From: Streptosporangium sp. NBC_01756
Lineage (GTDB): Bacteria > Actinomycetota > Actinomycetes > Streptosporangiales > Streptosporangiaceae
Assembly: GCF_035917975.1 (NCBI RefSeq)
Contig: NZ_CP109130.1
Coordinates: 7,564,001-7,628,000 of the forward strand
Length of the DNA: 64,000 bases
Reading direction: 5' to 3'
Shown here: piece after piece, positions 38,403-46,796 of the stretch
How positions within the stretch are numbered: the first letter of the stretch is position 1
How the letters are laid out: every line of letters begins with the position of its first letter
Made by a program: the position numbers and the translations under genes
The notes under the pieces: model-generated
Told to the model about the DNA's origin: nothing
Databases searched by the model: none
Seen by the model: only the letters and a program-made list of their open reading frames with translations

Positions 38403-39251
38403 TCAGCTCTTGAGACCCGTGAAGGCGATGCCCTGCATGATGCGCCGCTGGAAGATCAGCAGGACCACGATCACCGGCACGACCGCCAGGGCGGCGCCCG
38501 CCATGATGTAGTAGGCGCGGCCGGACTCGCTGCTGGCCAGCTGCTGCAGGGCGAGGGGCAGCGTGTAGAGCTCGGGGTCGTTCAGGACCACCAGCGGCCA
38601 GACCAGGTCGTTCCAGTGGAAGATGAAGCTGGTGATGGTGACGACCGCGAGCACCGGTTTGGACAGCGGCAGGATGATCCGCCAGAAGATCTGCATCCGG
38701 CCGGCGCCGTCGATCCGCGCCGCCTCCTCCAGCTCGCCCGGCAGCGAGAGGAAGAACTGCCGGAGCAGGAAGATGTCCAGGACCGAGGCCACGTTGGGGA
38801 TGATCAGGCCCCATCCGGAGTCGAACATGCCGAGCTGCTGGGTGACGTGGATGCGGGGCACCAGCAGGGTGATGGTCGGCACCATCATGCCGGCGAGCAT
38901 CAGGACGAACAGCTTGTCCCGCCCGGGGAAGGGGATGCGGGCGAAGGAGTAGGCGGCCAGCGCGTCGATCAGGAGCTTGGCCGGCACCAGGACCAGGCAG
39001 ACCCAGACGCTGTTGAGGAACGCCTGGCCGAGGCCGCCGACCTGCAGGACGTGCTCGTAGTTCTCCAGGGTCGGCGACCAGTCGCCGGTCTTGCGGTCCA
39101 GCGGCAGCAGGCTGGGCACCTTGGTGTAGACGTCGGAGCCGTGCTTGAACGAGGTGGCCAGCATCCAGACGAACGGGACCACCGAGACCGCCACCAGCAG
39201 CACCAGGGCGATGTAGATGGGCGCGAGCCGTACCTTCTTCGATGTCGTCAC
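38403..39251 (-). CDS. Sugar ABC transporter permease (MalG-like)
   Basis: 282 residues, six hydrophobic helices. The EAA loop ELEEAARIDGAGRMQIFWRI near 177 is the ATPase docking segment, and FHWNDLVWPLVVLNDPELYT near 218 is typical of CUT1 sugar permeases. GTG 39251 overlaps the stop of the upstream permease (GTGA), so the two are translationally coupled. No ATPase gene is present; actinomycete CUT1 systems commonly share the MsiK ATPase encoded elsewhere. Confidence 0.93.
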   Translation of the reverse strand: MTTSKKVRLAPIYIALVLLVAVSVVPFVWMLATSFKHGSDVYTKVPSLLPLDRKTGDWSPTLENYEHVLQVGGLGQAFLNSVWVCLVLVPAKLLIDALAAYSFARIPFPGRDKLFVLMLAGMMVPTITLLVPRIHVTQQLGMFDSGWGLIIPNVASVLDIFLLRQFFLSLPGELEEAARIDGAGRMQIFWRIILPLSKPVLAVVTITSFIFHWNDLVWPLVVLNDPELYTLPLALQQLASSESGRAYYIMAGAALAVVPVIVVLLIFQRRIMQGIAFTGLKS

Positions 39252-40216
39252 GAGGCCTCCTGCTTGACGAACCTGAACTGGAGGGCAGTGATGATCATGA
39301 TGAAGACGAACAGGATGAACGACATCGCGCAGGCGGCGCCCATCGCGTCGTAGCGGAAGGCGAACAGGTAGAGATGCAGGACGTAGGTCAGGCCTGACTG
39401 CTCCGGTCCGCCGGTGACGCTCCTGCCGCCGCCGCCGGAGAAGATCACGTAGACCAGGCCGAACACCTGCAGCGCCGCGATCACACCGGTGACCAGCAGG
39501 TAGAAGGTGGTGGGCCGCAGCATCGGGAAGACGACCCGCCAGAACCGCTGGATCGGGGTGGCGCCGTCGATGACCGCCGCCTCGCGGATCGAGTCGGGGA
39601 TGCCCTTCAGCCCCGCCAGATAGATGATCATGGAGATGCCGCACTGCCAGGCGGCGATGAACGCCAGTGCCGGGATGACCAGCTCGGGAGTGTTGAGCCA
39701 GTTCTGCCCGGGGATTCCGAACAGCCCCAGGAAGCTGTTGACCAGCCCGTACTGCGGGTCGTAGAGCCAGCGCCAGATGGCGCCGACGGCCGCCTCGGCG
39801 GTGACCACGGGCAGGAACAGCAGCAGCCGGAACACGTTGGAACCCCGGCGGATCGCGTTGAGCAGCAGCGCCTGGGCCAGTGCGGTCCCCAGCGTCAGCG
39901 GCACCGCGATCAGGGTGTACTGGAGGGTGACCTGCACCGACTTCCAGAAATGCGGGTATTTGACGTCGTCGGAGAGTAGATCGACGTAGTTGGCCAGCCC
40001 CACCCATGCGGCGTCGGTGCGCAGGTCCCAGTCGGTGAAGCTGTAGTAGAGCGCCGACAGCGCCGGATAGAGCAGGAAGACGATGAAGTACGCCATCGCG
40101 GGAGCGATCAGAAGCCACCCGATGACGTGGTCGCGCCCCCCGAGGCCCGGGAGACGGCGTCGCCTCCCGGGCTCGGGTGCCGCGGTGGGCCTTTCGGCCT
40201 GCACCGGAGATGCCAC
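39248..40216 (-). CDS. Sugar ABC transporter permease (MalF-like)
   Basis: 322 residues. A basic N-terminus is followed by helix 1 (WLLIAPAMAYFIVFLLYPAL), the family YYSFTDWDL motif and six helices in all. The coupling loop GIPDSIREAAVIDGATPIQR near 210 is the MalF-type EAA motif. GTG 40216 has GAGGCGAG upstream. It lies between the binding protein (19-base gap) and the MalG-like permease (4-base overlap), forming a standard binding protein-MalF-MalG unit. Confidence 0.93.
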   Translation of the reverse strand: MASPVQAERPTAAPEPGRRRRLPGLGGRDHVIGWLLIAPAMAYFIVFLLYPALSALYYSFTDWDLRTDAAWVGLANYVDLLSDDVKYPHFWKSVQVTLQYTLIAVPLTLGTALAQALLLNAIRRGSNVFRLLLFLPVVTAEAAVGAIWRWLYDPQYGLVNSFLGLFGIPGQNWLNTPELVIPALAFIAAWQCGISMIIYLAGLKGIPDSIREAAVIDGATPIQRFWRVVFPMLRPTTFYLLVTGVIAALQVFGLVYVIFSGGGGRSVTGGPEQSGLTYVLHLYLFAFRYDAMGAACAMSFILFVFIMIITALQFRFVKQEAS

Positions 40217-40234
40217 GTCTGTCTCGCCTCCGTG

Positions 40235-41452
40235 TCAGCCGGTCCAGCCGAGCAGGGCGCGGGTCTTGGCGGCCGCGTCGCTCAGGGCCTGCTGGGAGGT
40301 GGCCTTGCCGCTCAGCGCCGTCTCGATGGCGGGGGCGATGATCTCGTCGTTGATCTGGATCCACTGCGGCAGGGACGGGCGGGCCTGGGCGACCTTGAGC
40401 TGCTCCAGGAAGGCCGCCTGGTCGGGTCCGAAGGTCGCGGCGTCCCGCTCGGCCGCCGCGATGTTGGTCGGGAAGCCGCCGAGAGCCTGGGCCAGCTGGG
40501 TGTTGTTCGTGGCGTCGGTCAGGTAGGCGAGCCACTTCCAGGCCAGGTCGGCGTTCTTCCCCTTGCTGAAGACCACCCCGTTCTCACCGCCGATGTTGCC
40601 GGCCGGCTGGGTTTTGTACGGCAGGGGCGCAGTGCTGAACTGCAGGTCGGGGAACTGGTCCTTGATGTTGGCGACGTCCCACGGGCCGGAGATCATCATG
40701 CCGGCCAGTCCGTTCTCGAACGCCTTGTCCGAGTCGGTGATCTTCCTGGGTGAGGAGGGGAGCAGGTCGACCCAGAGCTGCAGCGCGTCGACGCCGGGCT
40801 GCTGGTCGAAGAGGATCTTCTTGCTCTTCTCGTCCACCAGGGAGCCGCCGGCGCCCGCGACGATGCCCGGCCACATCCAGGCGCCGTAGCCGTCGCCCTT
40901 GGGCACCACCATGCCGGCGGTCTTCGGATCGTCCTGGTGGATCTTCGTGGCGATCTGCTTGAGCTCGTCCCAGGTCTTGGGCGGCGTCGGGACGAACTTC
41001 TTGTTGTAGAAGAGAGCGACAGCGGTGTGGTCCACGGGCAGGCCGTAGAGCTTGTCGTTCACCCGGTTGGTGTTGAGCGCCCCCTCGTAGTAGGCCTTCT
41101 CGTCGACGGTGCCCGCGGGCAACTCCTTGATCGTGCCGTCGAGCGCGTATCGGGCCACGAGTGGCTGGTCGAGGATGCCGGCGTCCGGGACGCTCCCGCT
41201 GGCGATGGCGCTGCCGAGCTTGGTGTTGTAGTCGTCCTTGGGAATTTTGACGATCTTCACCGTGACTCCGTTGGCCTTCTCGAAGTCGGTGCGGAGCTTC
41301 TCCACTACCTCTCCGGCCTGCGGTGTGCGGTCCTGGAACATCCAGTAGGTCAGTGTCTTGGCCTCTGCGGCCTTATCGGAGCCGCTGCCGCACGCGGTAA
41401 GTCCGATGAGCAGCGCCACACCGGCAGCCGTCCCTGTGACTCTCCTGATCAT
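40235..41452 (-). CDS. Sugar ABC transporter substrate-binding lipoprotein (family 1)
   Basis: 405 residues. A lipoprotein signal ends in LTAC with the acylated cysteine at residue 21. The mature part is a family-1 solute-binding protein (TLTYWMFQDRTPQAGEVVEK near 34, AGMMISGPWDVANIKDQFPD near 255, ENGVVFSKGKNADLAWKWLA near 292). ATG 41452 is chosen because GAGGAG lies 7 bases upstream; ATG 41467 has none. It begins the operon continuing through two permeases, the glycosidase and DUF2264, and is divergent from the ROK repressor. Confidence 0.93.
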   Translation of the reverse strand: MIRRVTGTAAGVALLIGLTACGSGSDKAAEAKTLTYWMFQDRTPQAGEVVEKLRTDFEKANGVTVKIVKIPKDDYNTKLGSAIASGSVPDAGILDQPLVARYALDGTIKELPAGTVDEKAYYEGALNTNRVNDKLYGLPVDHTAVALFYNKKFVPTPPKTWDELKQIATKIHQDDPKTAGMVVPKGDGYGAWMWPGIVAGAGGSLVDEKSKKILFDQQPGVDALQLWVDLLPSSPRKITDSDKAFENGLAGMMISGPWDVANIKDQFPDLQFSTAPLPYKTQPAGNIGGENGVVFSKGKNADLAWKWLAYLTDATNNTQLAQALGGFPTNIAAAERDAATFGPDQAAFLEQLKVAQARPSLPQWIQINDEIIAPAIETALSGKATSQQALSDAAAKTRALLGWTG

Positions 41453-41601
41453 TTCCTGACTCCTCATAGGGGGTTGAACGGACGATAATGTAAGCCGCGA
41501 AAAAAGTTCAGCCCTCTGAGGAAACGCTTTGGTAACGCGGCTGTGATGACGGCATGCTCATCGGCCCGATGGCCGGTCACCCGAAGTCGGCCGGCGGACA
41601 A

Positions 41602-41619
41602 TTGAATTCAAGCTTTGAA
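41602..41619. promoter_or_regulatory. ROK-type operator cluster of TTGAA/TTCAA half-sites
   Basis: Three half-sites lie side by side: TTGAA (41602-41606), TTCAA (41607-41611) and TTGAA (41615-41619). The first two form a perfect 10-base palindrome, and the last two form an inverted repeat with a GCT spacer. It lies 33 bases ahead of the ROK gene in the 199-base divergent promoter region with the sugar operon. Confidence 0.6.
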
Positions 41620-41651
41620 CTAACATTGTCGCGAAAGCGAGGAGGCTGATC

Positions 41652-42839
41652 ATGGCGAGGCCTGAGCGCAGGACGGTCCGGGATGTCCGCAAGGGCAACC
41701 AGTCCATGCTGCTACGCACGCTGTACTTCAACGGGCCCGCCAGCCGGAACGAGCTCACCCGGCTCACCGGACTGAGCGCCGCGACGGTCAGCAGCATGAC
41801 CGGCGACCTGCTCGCCGACAACGTCGTCGTCGAGGCCGGCCACGTCGAGTCCGACGGCGGGCGTCCCCGCGTGATCCTCCGCGTCAACCCCCGCTACGGC
41901 TACGCGATCGGCGTCGACGTGGCCGACACCCATGTGCGCGTCGAGCTTTTCGACCTGGCGATGAACGAGAAGGCCAAGGTCGAGTACGCTCTGCGCCCGG
42001 CCAGGCATGACATCGAGCTGGTGGTGCGGCACATCCTCGCGGGCATCGACGTCGTGCTCGCCGACGGCGGGGTGACCGCCGCACAGGTGCTCGGGGTGGG
42101 AGTCGGCGTCCCCGGCATCGTGGAGCACGGCGGCGACGTGCTCGTCCACGCCAAGACCTTCGGCTGGGACGGTGTCCCCCTCGGCGCCCTGATGCGCGCC
42201 GGCACGCCGTTCCCGGTGTTCGTCGACAACGGCGCCAAGACGATGGGCCAGGCCGAGCTCTGGTTCGGCGCGGGGCGCGGGGCCGGTGACGCGGTGATCG
42301 TGCTCATCGGCTCAGGGGTCGGAGCCACCGTCGTCACCGACGGGACGACCTTCCGGGGTGTGAGCAGCAGCGCCGGCGAGTGGGGCCACACCAAGATCGT
42401 TGTGAACGGCCGGGCCTGCCGGTGCGGCGGACGCGGCTGCCTGGAGGCCTACGTCGGCGCCGAGGCCATCCTCGACCGTGCCGGAATCGCCACGCAGACG
42501 GCCGACTGGCAGGCCGAACTGGCCCGGCTGCTCGAATCCGGGTCACCGGTCCTTGAGGAGACCGCCACCTACCTGGGCGTCGGCCTGTCCAATCTGATCA
42601 ACCTGATCAACCCCGAACGGATCGTCATCGGCGGCTGGGCCGGTCTCCTCCTCGGCCGGCACCTGCTCGCCGACATCCGCGCCGCCTCGGCGGACAACTC
42701 CCTGGCCCAGCCGTACGCCGCCACCTCCATCGTGCTGGGCCACCTCGGTCCCGACGCCGTCGCACTGGGGGCCGCCACCCTTGTCCTGGAGAGGTTTCTG
42801 AACTCCCGCCCCACCGCGCAGATCCCCGCCACCGGCTGA
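41652..42839 (+). CDS. ROK-family transcriptional repressor
   Basis: 395 residues. An N-terminal winged helix (NGPASRNELTRLTGLSAATV, residues 27-46) is followed by a ROK sugar-kinase-like fold with GYAIGVDVADTHVRVELFDL near 83, GVGVGVPGIVEHGGDVL near 148 and SSSAGEWGHTKIVVNG near 237. The zinc site CRCGGRGCLEAYVG near 255 is complete. The sequence places it with XylR/NagC-like repressors that release DNA on binding a sugar. It is divergent from the sugar-binding lipoprotein gene and most likely represses that operon. Confidence 0.92.
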   Translation: MARPERRTVRDVRKGNQSMLLRTLYFNGPASRNELTRLTGLSAATVSSMTGDLLADNVVVEAGHVESDGGRPRVILRVNPRYGYAIGVDVADTHVRVELFDLAMNEKAKVEYALRPARHDIELVVRHILAGIDVVLADGGVTAAQVLGVGVGVPGIVEHGGDVLVHAKTFGWDGVPLGALMRAGTPFPVFVDNGAKTMGQAELWFGAGRGAGDAVIVLIGSGVGATVVTDGTTFRGVSSSAGEWGHTKIVVNGRACRCGGRGCLEAYVGAEAILDRAGIATQTADWQAELARLLESGSPVLEETATYLGVGLSNLINLINPERIVIGGWAGLLLGRHLLADIRAASADNSLAQPYAATSIVLGHLGPDAVALGAATLVLERFLNSRPTAQIPATG

Positions 42840-42992
42840 ACCCCACGGACGGGCCGCGTCGTCGAGCCGCCCGGCTTTTCCCCGGGGGAGAGGCCCGGAA
42901 GCCGCTCGACCTCGCGATCAAGCAGAAGCCGTGACGCCCGGAACGGGATCCCCGCCGGACGAGGTGAAGGGCGCCGCGTTGATCCACTCTTC

Positions 42993-43280
42993 CTATGCGC
43001 GGTTGTCAGGGTCGTAGAGGTCGTCACCGGCGTACCGGTCCAGGTCGGCACGGAACTTCCGGTCATCCAGTTGCGGCATGCCGCGGGACACGGCCGCGAA
43101 CTCCGCGCGGGAGACAGCGCGCCGCCGTCGGCGGATGGGCACCAGGTCGCCGATGTGCCGGCCGTTGCGCGTGACTTCGAATCGTTCGCCCCGTTCGAGG
43201 GCGTCCATGATCTCCGCTAACCGATTGCGCAGATCGCGTTGGGAGATCTGCTCCGGAGAGCAGGGGTCCGGCATGCTCAT
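42993..43280 (-). CDS. Phd/YefM-type antitoxin, no toxin alongside
   Basis: 95 residues. The N-terminal SQRDLRNRLAEIMDALERGE, then RFEVTRNGRHIGDLVPIRRR, follows the Phd/YefM DNA-binding fold, and the C-terminus (DDRKFRADLDRYAGDDLYDP) is the acidic toxin-binding tail. In a normal module a PIN or RelE toxin would begin at about 42990 on the minus strand. I find no such frame in the 150 bases before the ROK gene end, so this looks like an orphan antitoxin. Confidence 0.85.
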   Translation of the reverse strand: MSMPDPCSPEQISQRDLRNRLAEIMDALERGERFEVTRNGRHIGDLVPIRRRRRAVSRAEFAAVSRGMPQLDDRKFRADLDRYAGDDLYDPDNRA

Positions 43281-43357
43281 GAATCAACTCTTGCGCTGCC
43301 AGCGCCACCTGACAGCACAATCAACTCAGATGGCAGGGCCTCGACATCTCATCCGGC

Positions 43358-43420
43358 GTGGATCCATGAGCGCTTGCACCAGGTTTCTCGGGAGTTTCCT
43401 TCGGCACGGGGTCCCGGACG
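43358..43420 (+). repeat. 63-base dispersed repeat, copy A
   Basis: About 50 of 63 bases match a second direct copy at 45315-45377. Both begin GTGGATCC and contain TGAGCGCTTG and TTTCTCGG. It lies in the 204-base gap between the antitoxin and AraC genes. The two copies bracket the AraC/TIGR03086 pair and the IS630 debris. Confidence 0.7.
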
Positions 43421-43484
43421 GCATCGGCCGCGCGGCCGAGACTTTAATGAGTTTTCCATCCTGGCGCCGCGGTGCATCGGGCGA

Positions 43485-44363
43485 TCAGGATAGGAAGAGG
43501 TCCGGCGTGTCGGCGCCGGACGTGGTTGACATCCGCTCGGGCCGGCCGTTGAGCCGGACGTAGGCGGCCGGGGACATGCCGATCGCGGCGGTGAAGTCGC
43601 GGGTCAGGTGAGCTTGATCGGTGTAGCCGAGCTCGGCTGCCAGCGTGGCGAGATCGAAACCTTGGTGGACGCGCTCCGCGGCCTCATGCAGGCGGAAGCG
43701 GCGGATCACCCACTTGGGGCCGATGCCGACGTAGTCCCGGAACAGCCGCTGCAGCGAGCGCATCGACCGCCCCGATCTGGCGGCCAGCTCGTCGACCCTG
43801 GTCAGGGAGACGTCGCTCTCCACCATGGCGACCAACGCCGCGACCTCTTCCGCCAGCGGATCCCGTTGCGGCTCTCGGTCGAGCAGGAAGGCCTCGACGA
43901 GTGCGATGGCGGCCGGGACGTCGGGCTCGGCCAGGACGCGCTCGACGAGGGTCGCGCCCGCTGCGCTGTACATGTCACCGATCTCCGTGAAGCAGCCGGT
44001 CAGGTGGGACACCGGACCGGTGAGGAACGCCCGGAAGCCGCCGGGGCGGAAGCGCGTGCCGAGCACGCGGCCGCTGCCCCGCATCGTGTAGGAGAACCCG
44101 CCCTTGACCACTCCCGCGACGCGGTGGAAGTCATGGGCGATCGTCATGTTCACGGTGGGATGGGAGACGATGCGCTGTTCGTACGGCTCGGCGAGGTCGC
44201 GCCACGTGACGACCCAGAAGTGCTCCACATACGTCGAAATTTCGGGTGATGGCGCCTGGCGAGAGAAATCGAAGGCGTTGAGCCCCGCGTGCGGGTTGAC
44301 CCAACCGCGCTGTCGCGTTTCTACAAGCCGCTCCACCGAAGGACCAGGCACGATGACTGCCAT
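43485..44363 (-). CDS. AraC-family transcriptional regulator
   Basis: 292 residues. The N-terminal part (NAFDFSRQAPSPEISTYVEH, then PTVNMTIAHDFHRVAGVVKG) resembles the DUF6597/AraC ligand domain. The C-terminus is a double helix-turn-helix (VDELAARSGRSMRSLQRLFR, then FDLATLAAELGYTDQAHLTR and MSPAAYVR), about residues 185-275. The start is uncertain: ATG 44363 gives an 11-base overlap with the divergent gene that starts at 44353; GTG 44336 would avoid it. It probably controls that neighbour. Confidence 0.85.
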   Translation of the reverse strand: MAVIVPGPSVERLVETRQRGWVNPHAGLNAFDFSRQAPSPEISTYVEHFWVVTWRDLAEPYEQRIVSHPTVNMTIAHDFHRVAGVVKGGFSYTMRGSGRVLGTRFRPGGFRAFLTGPVSHLTGCFTEIGDMYSAAGATLVERVLAEPDVPAAIALVEAFLLDREPQRDPLAEEVAALVAMVESDVSLTRVDELAARSGRSMRSLQRLFRDYVGIGPKWVIRRFRLHEAAERVHQGFDLATLAAELGYTDQAHLTRDFTAAIGMSPAAYVRLNGRPERMSTTSGADTPDLFLS

Positions 44364-44904
44364 GGAAGACATGATGCCGCTGATGACGCGCGCCAGCGAA
44401 CGGACCGCCGCAGTGGTGCGCGCGGTCCGGAAGGACCAATTCGGATGTCCGACACCGTGCGCCAAGTTCGACGTCCGGGAGCTGATCAATCACCTCGAAT
44501 GGGTGGCGGAGATGTTCGAATCACTGGGTCGCAAGGGGCCGCGCACCGAGCAGGGCCCTTATACGGGCGACTTCTCCGAGCGGGCGGAGCGCACGCTGGC
44601 CGCCTGGGCGCGACCCGAGGCATGGGAGGGGAGCAGCGCGGCCATGGGCCTGCCGATGAGCACACTGGGTCACATGTACCTCGTCGACATGGTCGTGCAC
44701 GGCTGGGACCTGGCCAGAGCGACCGGCCAGGAGTACGAGCCGGACCCTGAGGCCGTCGCGCGGGCGATGCGCTTCACCGACCAGATGGTGGAGATGGGCA
44801 GGCAACGCGGCGCGTTCGGGCCGCCGGTCGCCGTCCTGGACGACACCCCGCCGTTCGACCGCCTGCTCGGCATCATCGGCCGCGATCCGACCTGGACCCC
44901 GTGA
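44353..44904 (+). CDS. TIGR03086-type protein (DinB/mycothiol-dependent fold)
   Basis: 183 residues. The sequence RASERTAAVVRAVRKDQFGC and FDVRELINHLEWVAEMFESL matches the TIGR03086 family of DinB-like four-helix proteins. The histidines in LINHLEW near 41 and DMVVHGWDLARATGQ near 115 are candidate metal ligands. Relatives include mycothiol-dependent maleylpyruvate isomerase. GAAGGA lies 9 bases ahead of ATG 44353; ATG 44362 is an alternative. Its start overlaps that of the divergent AraC gene. Confidence 0.85.
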   Translation: MTAMEDMMPLMTRASERTAAVVRAVRKDQFGCPTPCAKFDVRELINHLEWVAEMFESLGRKGPRTEQGPYTGDFSERAERTLAAWARPEAWEGSSAAMGLPMSTLGHMYLVDMVVHGWDLARATGQEYEPDPEAVARAMRFTDQMVEMGRQRGAFGPPVAVLDDTPPFDRLLGIIGRDPTWTP

Positions 44905-45025
44905 TCTTTCCTCATCCGACCAATTTCTTCGAGACCGGACGCATGGGTGAAGTCGCAGCTTGCGGTCGGTGGTCTCTACTGAGATGAGTGCGACATGACC
45001 GAGGTGTAAGGGAGTGCTGCGTGGA

Positions 45026-45150
45026 CCGTACCGGCTGGTCCCCGAGCCCATCGATGCCTTCGGCGTTGAACCGGCGCAACCGGCGGCGCACCGTCTCGGA
45101 GTGACAACCCAGCCGGGCGGCGATCGCCGGGCCGCGCATGGGATTGGTAC
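45026..45150 (-). pseudogene. IS630-type transposase helix-turn-helix fragment
   Basis: On the minus strand this encodes RGPAIAARLGCHSETVRRRL followed by RRFNAEGIDGLGDQP, the N-terminal helix-turn-helix of IS630-family transposases (AxxxGxxxxTVRRWLxRFNxxGxxGL). The catalytic DDE domain is missing, and the reading frame after LGDQP is unrelated. The rest of 44905-45025 holds nothing I recognise. Confidence 0.65.
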
Positions 45151-45314
45151 TGCCGCTACCTGGCGACTGCCGATCCCCTGGGAGCTCCCCAAAGGGTTTG
45201 ACCGGCGTTGGAAACACCGCAGCCCCGGCGGCGGGGCCGGGGCTTGCGGCAAGCGAGACCCGGTGCTCCCGAGAACTCGGGCCAGGGCTGCAGGTTCACT
45301 GCGCCCGGACCCGT
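45151..45314. other. Structured non-coding stretch
   Basis: No supported gene. Two clean stems are present: GCCCCGG (45222-45228) with CCGGGGC (45237-45243), and CCCGAG-AA-CTCGGG at 45268-45281. They lie between the IS630 fragment and repeat copy B and may be mobile-element ends. Confidence 0.4.
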
Positions 45315-45377
45315 GTGGATCCCTGAGCGCTTGTGCTGGTTTTCTCGGAAGTTCCTTTCGGTACGCGGTCCCCGATG
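45315..45377 (+). repeat. 63-base dispersed repeat, copy B
   Basis: Direct copy of 43358-43420 (about 79% identical by eye), immediately followed by the M20-derived segment at 45379. Confidence 0.7.
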
Positions 45378-45378
45378 C

Positions 45379-45478
45379 GGGGAAGCCTCGGCCTGGTGAT
45401 GTGCCCCATCCGGCGGGAGGCCCTGTCGGGTGTTCCGGCCGGATGGGCGGGGTGGGACGGTCGGGCGGCCAGGAGCCG
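45379..45478 (-). pseudogene. Copy of the M20 peptidase gene end plus downstream hairpin
   Basis: About 100 bases match 59135-59233, that is the last codons (LLAA) and downstream region of the intact M20 gene. Exact blocks include GGAGGCCCTGTCGGG, TTCCGGCCGG and GGCGGGGTGGGA. The hairpin is only partly preserved. Homology stops at the point (59233) next to which the other fragment, 57463-57642, begins its match (59239). Here it lies 32 bases beyond the MFS gene 3' end. Confidence 0.7.
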
Positions 45479-45510
45479 GGATCTTTATATCAACGAGCCA
45501 ACGGGCGCGA

Positions 45511-46719
45511 TCATCGGTCACGCATGGCACGGATCAGTACGGGCATCGCGACCAGCAAGGCGATTCCTCGCAGCACGCCCGCGACAGGGTACGGCGCACG
45601 CAACCCGAACGCGTGCGCCACCAGTCCGCCGGCCAGCGCTCCGAGCGGGATCAGTCCCCAGCCGAGCATCTTGTAGACGCTGTTCACCCGGCCGAGCATC
45701 TCGGACGGCACGATCTGCTGCCGGAGGCTGACGGTCACGATGTTCCAGAGCGTTATGACGAAGCCGTTGACGGCCAGCAGAGCGCCGAGCACGATCGCGT
45801 TCGGGCTCAGCCCGATCCCGACGAAGACGACGACGTTCGTGGCGAGCGCGGTGAGGAGAGCGGGAAGTGCGCCGACTCTGTTGACGACGCGCGCACTGAC
45901 CAGGCCGCCGAGCAGGCTGCCGATCGCGGCGCCGGCGAGCAGCAGGCCGTAACCGCGCGCGTCGAGGTGCAGCGTCCGGGTCGCCAGCAGGACGAGTGTG
46001 ACGTTACCGAGTTGGCCGCAGAAGGTGTTGACACCGAGCAGGATCGCGAGGGTGCGCAGCAGCCGGTGACGGGCCAGCCGGCGCAGGCCGTCCGCGATCG
46101 CCGTCCGCAACGGCGGGTGCTCGATCTGCCGGTGCCTCCGCCTGGGCAGTGTCGCCAGCAGCGCGGCGGACAGGGCGAAGGAGCCGGCGTCCATCCCGAA
46201 CGGCAGCGCCACGACGACCGCGAAGAGCAGGCTGCCGATCGGTGGTCCCAGGAACTGGGAGCCGATCGCTGTGATCGTCTGCTGGTGGCCGTTCGCCCTG
46301 TGCAGCAGGGGCTTGGCGACGATATCCGGCAAGATCGCCTGCGCTGCGTTGGCGAAAACGGTCTCACACGCCCCCAGCCCGAATGCCATGATCGCGAGCA
46401 CCGGGATGCCGATGTGGCCGAACGCGGCAAGGACCGCGACGACGCTGACGATCACTGCCTGGATCGCCTGCGAGCGCCACATGAGGCCGACGCGGTCGTA
46501 CCGGTCGACGAGCGCACCGGCGGGGAGCGACAGCAGCAACCACGGCAGGTACGTCGCTGCGGAGACGACCGACACGAGCCGTGGGTCGCGCGTGATCGTG
46601 ACGGCCAGCAGTGGAACGGCCGCGGCGAACGCCCCGTCACCGACGGCGTTGATACCCGTCGCCCACCACAACCGCCAGTAGGCCGGAGACAAGCGTGGCT
46701 CGGCGTCGGTCTGCGTCAT
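45511..46719 (-). CDS. MFS transporter (MFS_3 type)
   Basis: 402 residues with about twelve transmembrane helices. The loop after helix 2 (GALVDRYDRVGLMWRSQAIQ) and the second-half SARVVNRVGALPALLTALAT fit the MFS_3/macrolide-efflux-like group. ATG 46719 is chosen because GAGG lies ahead; the longer start at 46731 or 46770 lacks a site. It is divergent from an ArsR-type regulator with a 77-base gap, a typical efflux-plus-regulator pair. The substrate is unknown. Confidence 0.9.
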   Translation of the reverse strand: MTQTDAEPRLSPAYWRLWWATGINAVGDGAFAAAVPLLAVTITRDPRLVSVVSAATYLPWLLLSLPAGALVDRYDRVGLMWRSQAIQAVIVSVVAVLAAFGHIGIPVLAIMAFGLGACETVFANAAQAILPDIVAKPLLHRANGHQQTITAIGSQFLGPPIGSLLFAVVVALPFGMDAGSFALSAALLATLPRRRHRQIEHPPLRTAIADGLRRLARHRLLRTLAILLGVNTFCGQLGNVTLVLLATRTLHLDARGYGLLLAGAAIGSLLGGLVSARVVNRVGALPALLTALATNVVVFVGIGLSPNAIVLGALLAVNGFVITLWNIVTVSLRQQIVPSEMLGRVNSVYKMLGWGLIPLGALAGGLVAHAFGLRAPYPVAGVLRGIALLVAMPVLIRAMRDR

Positions 46720-46796
46720 GTCCTGCCTCATGCCGGGATCTTCGGGCGCCGGGCGCTGACACGACATCATTTAGGCCATTGCTCCATAGTGAATCC

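Noticed and set aside
42569-43066. Minus-strand frame downstream of the antitoxin as its toxin
   Set aside because: It has no PIN or RelE motif and largely overlaps the ROK gene; composition fits a shadow frame.
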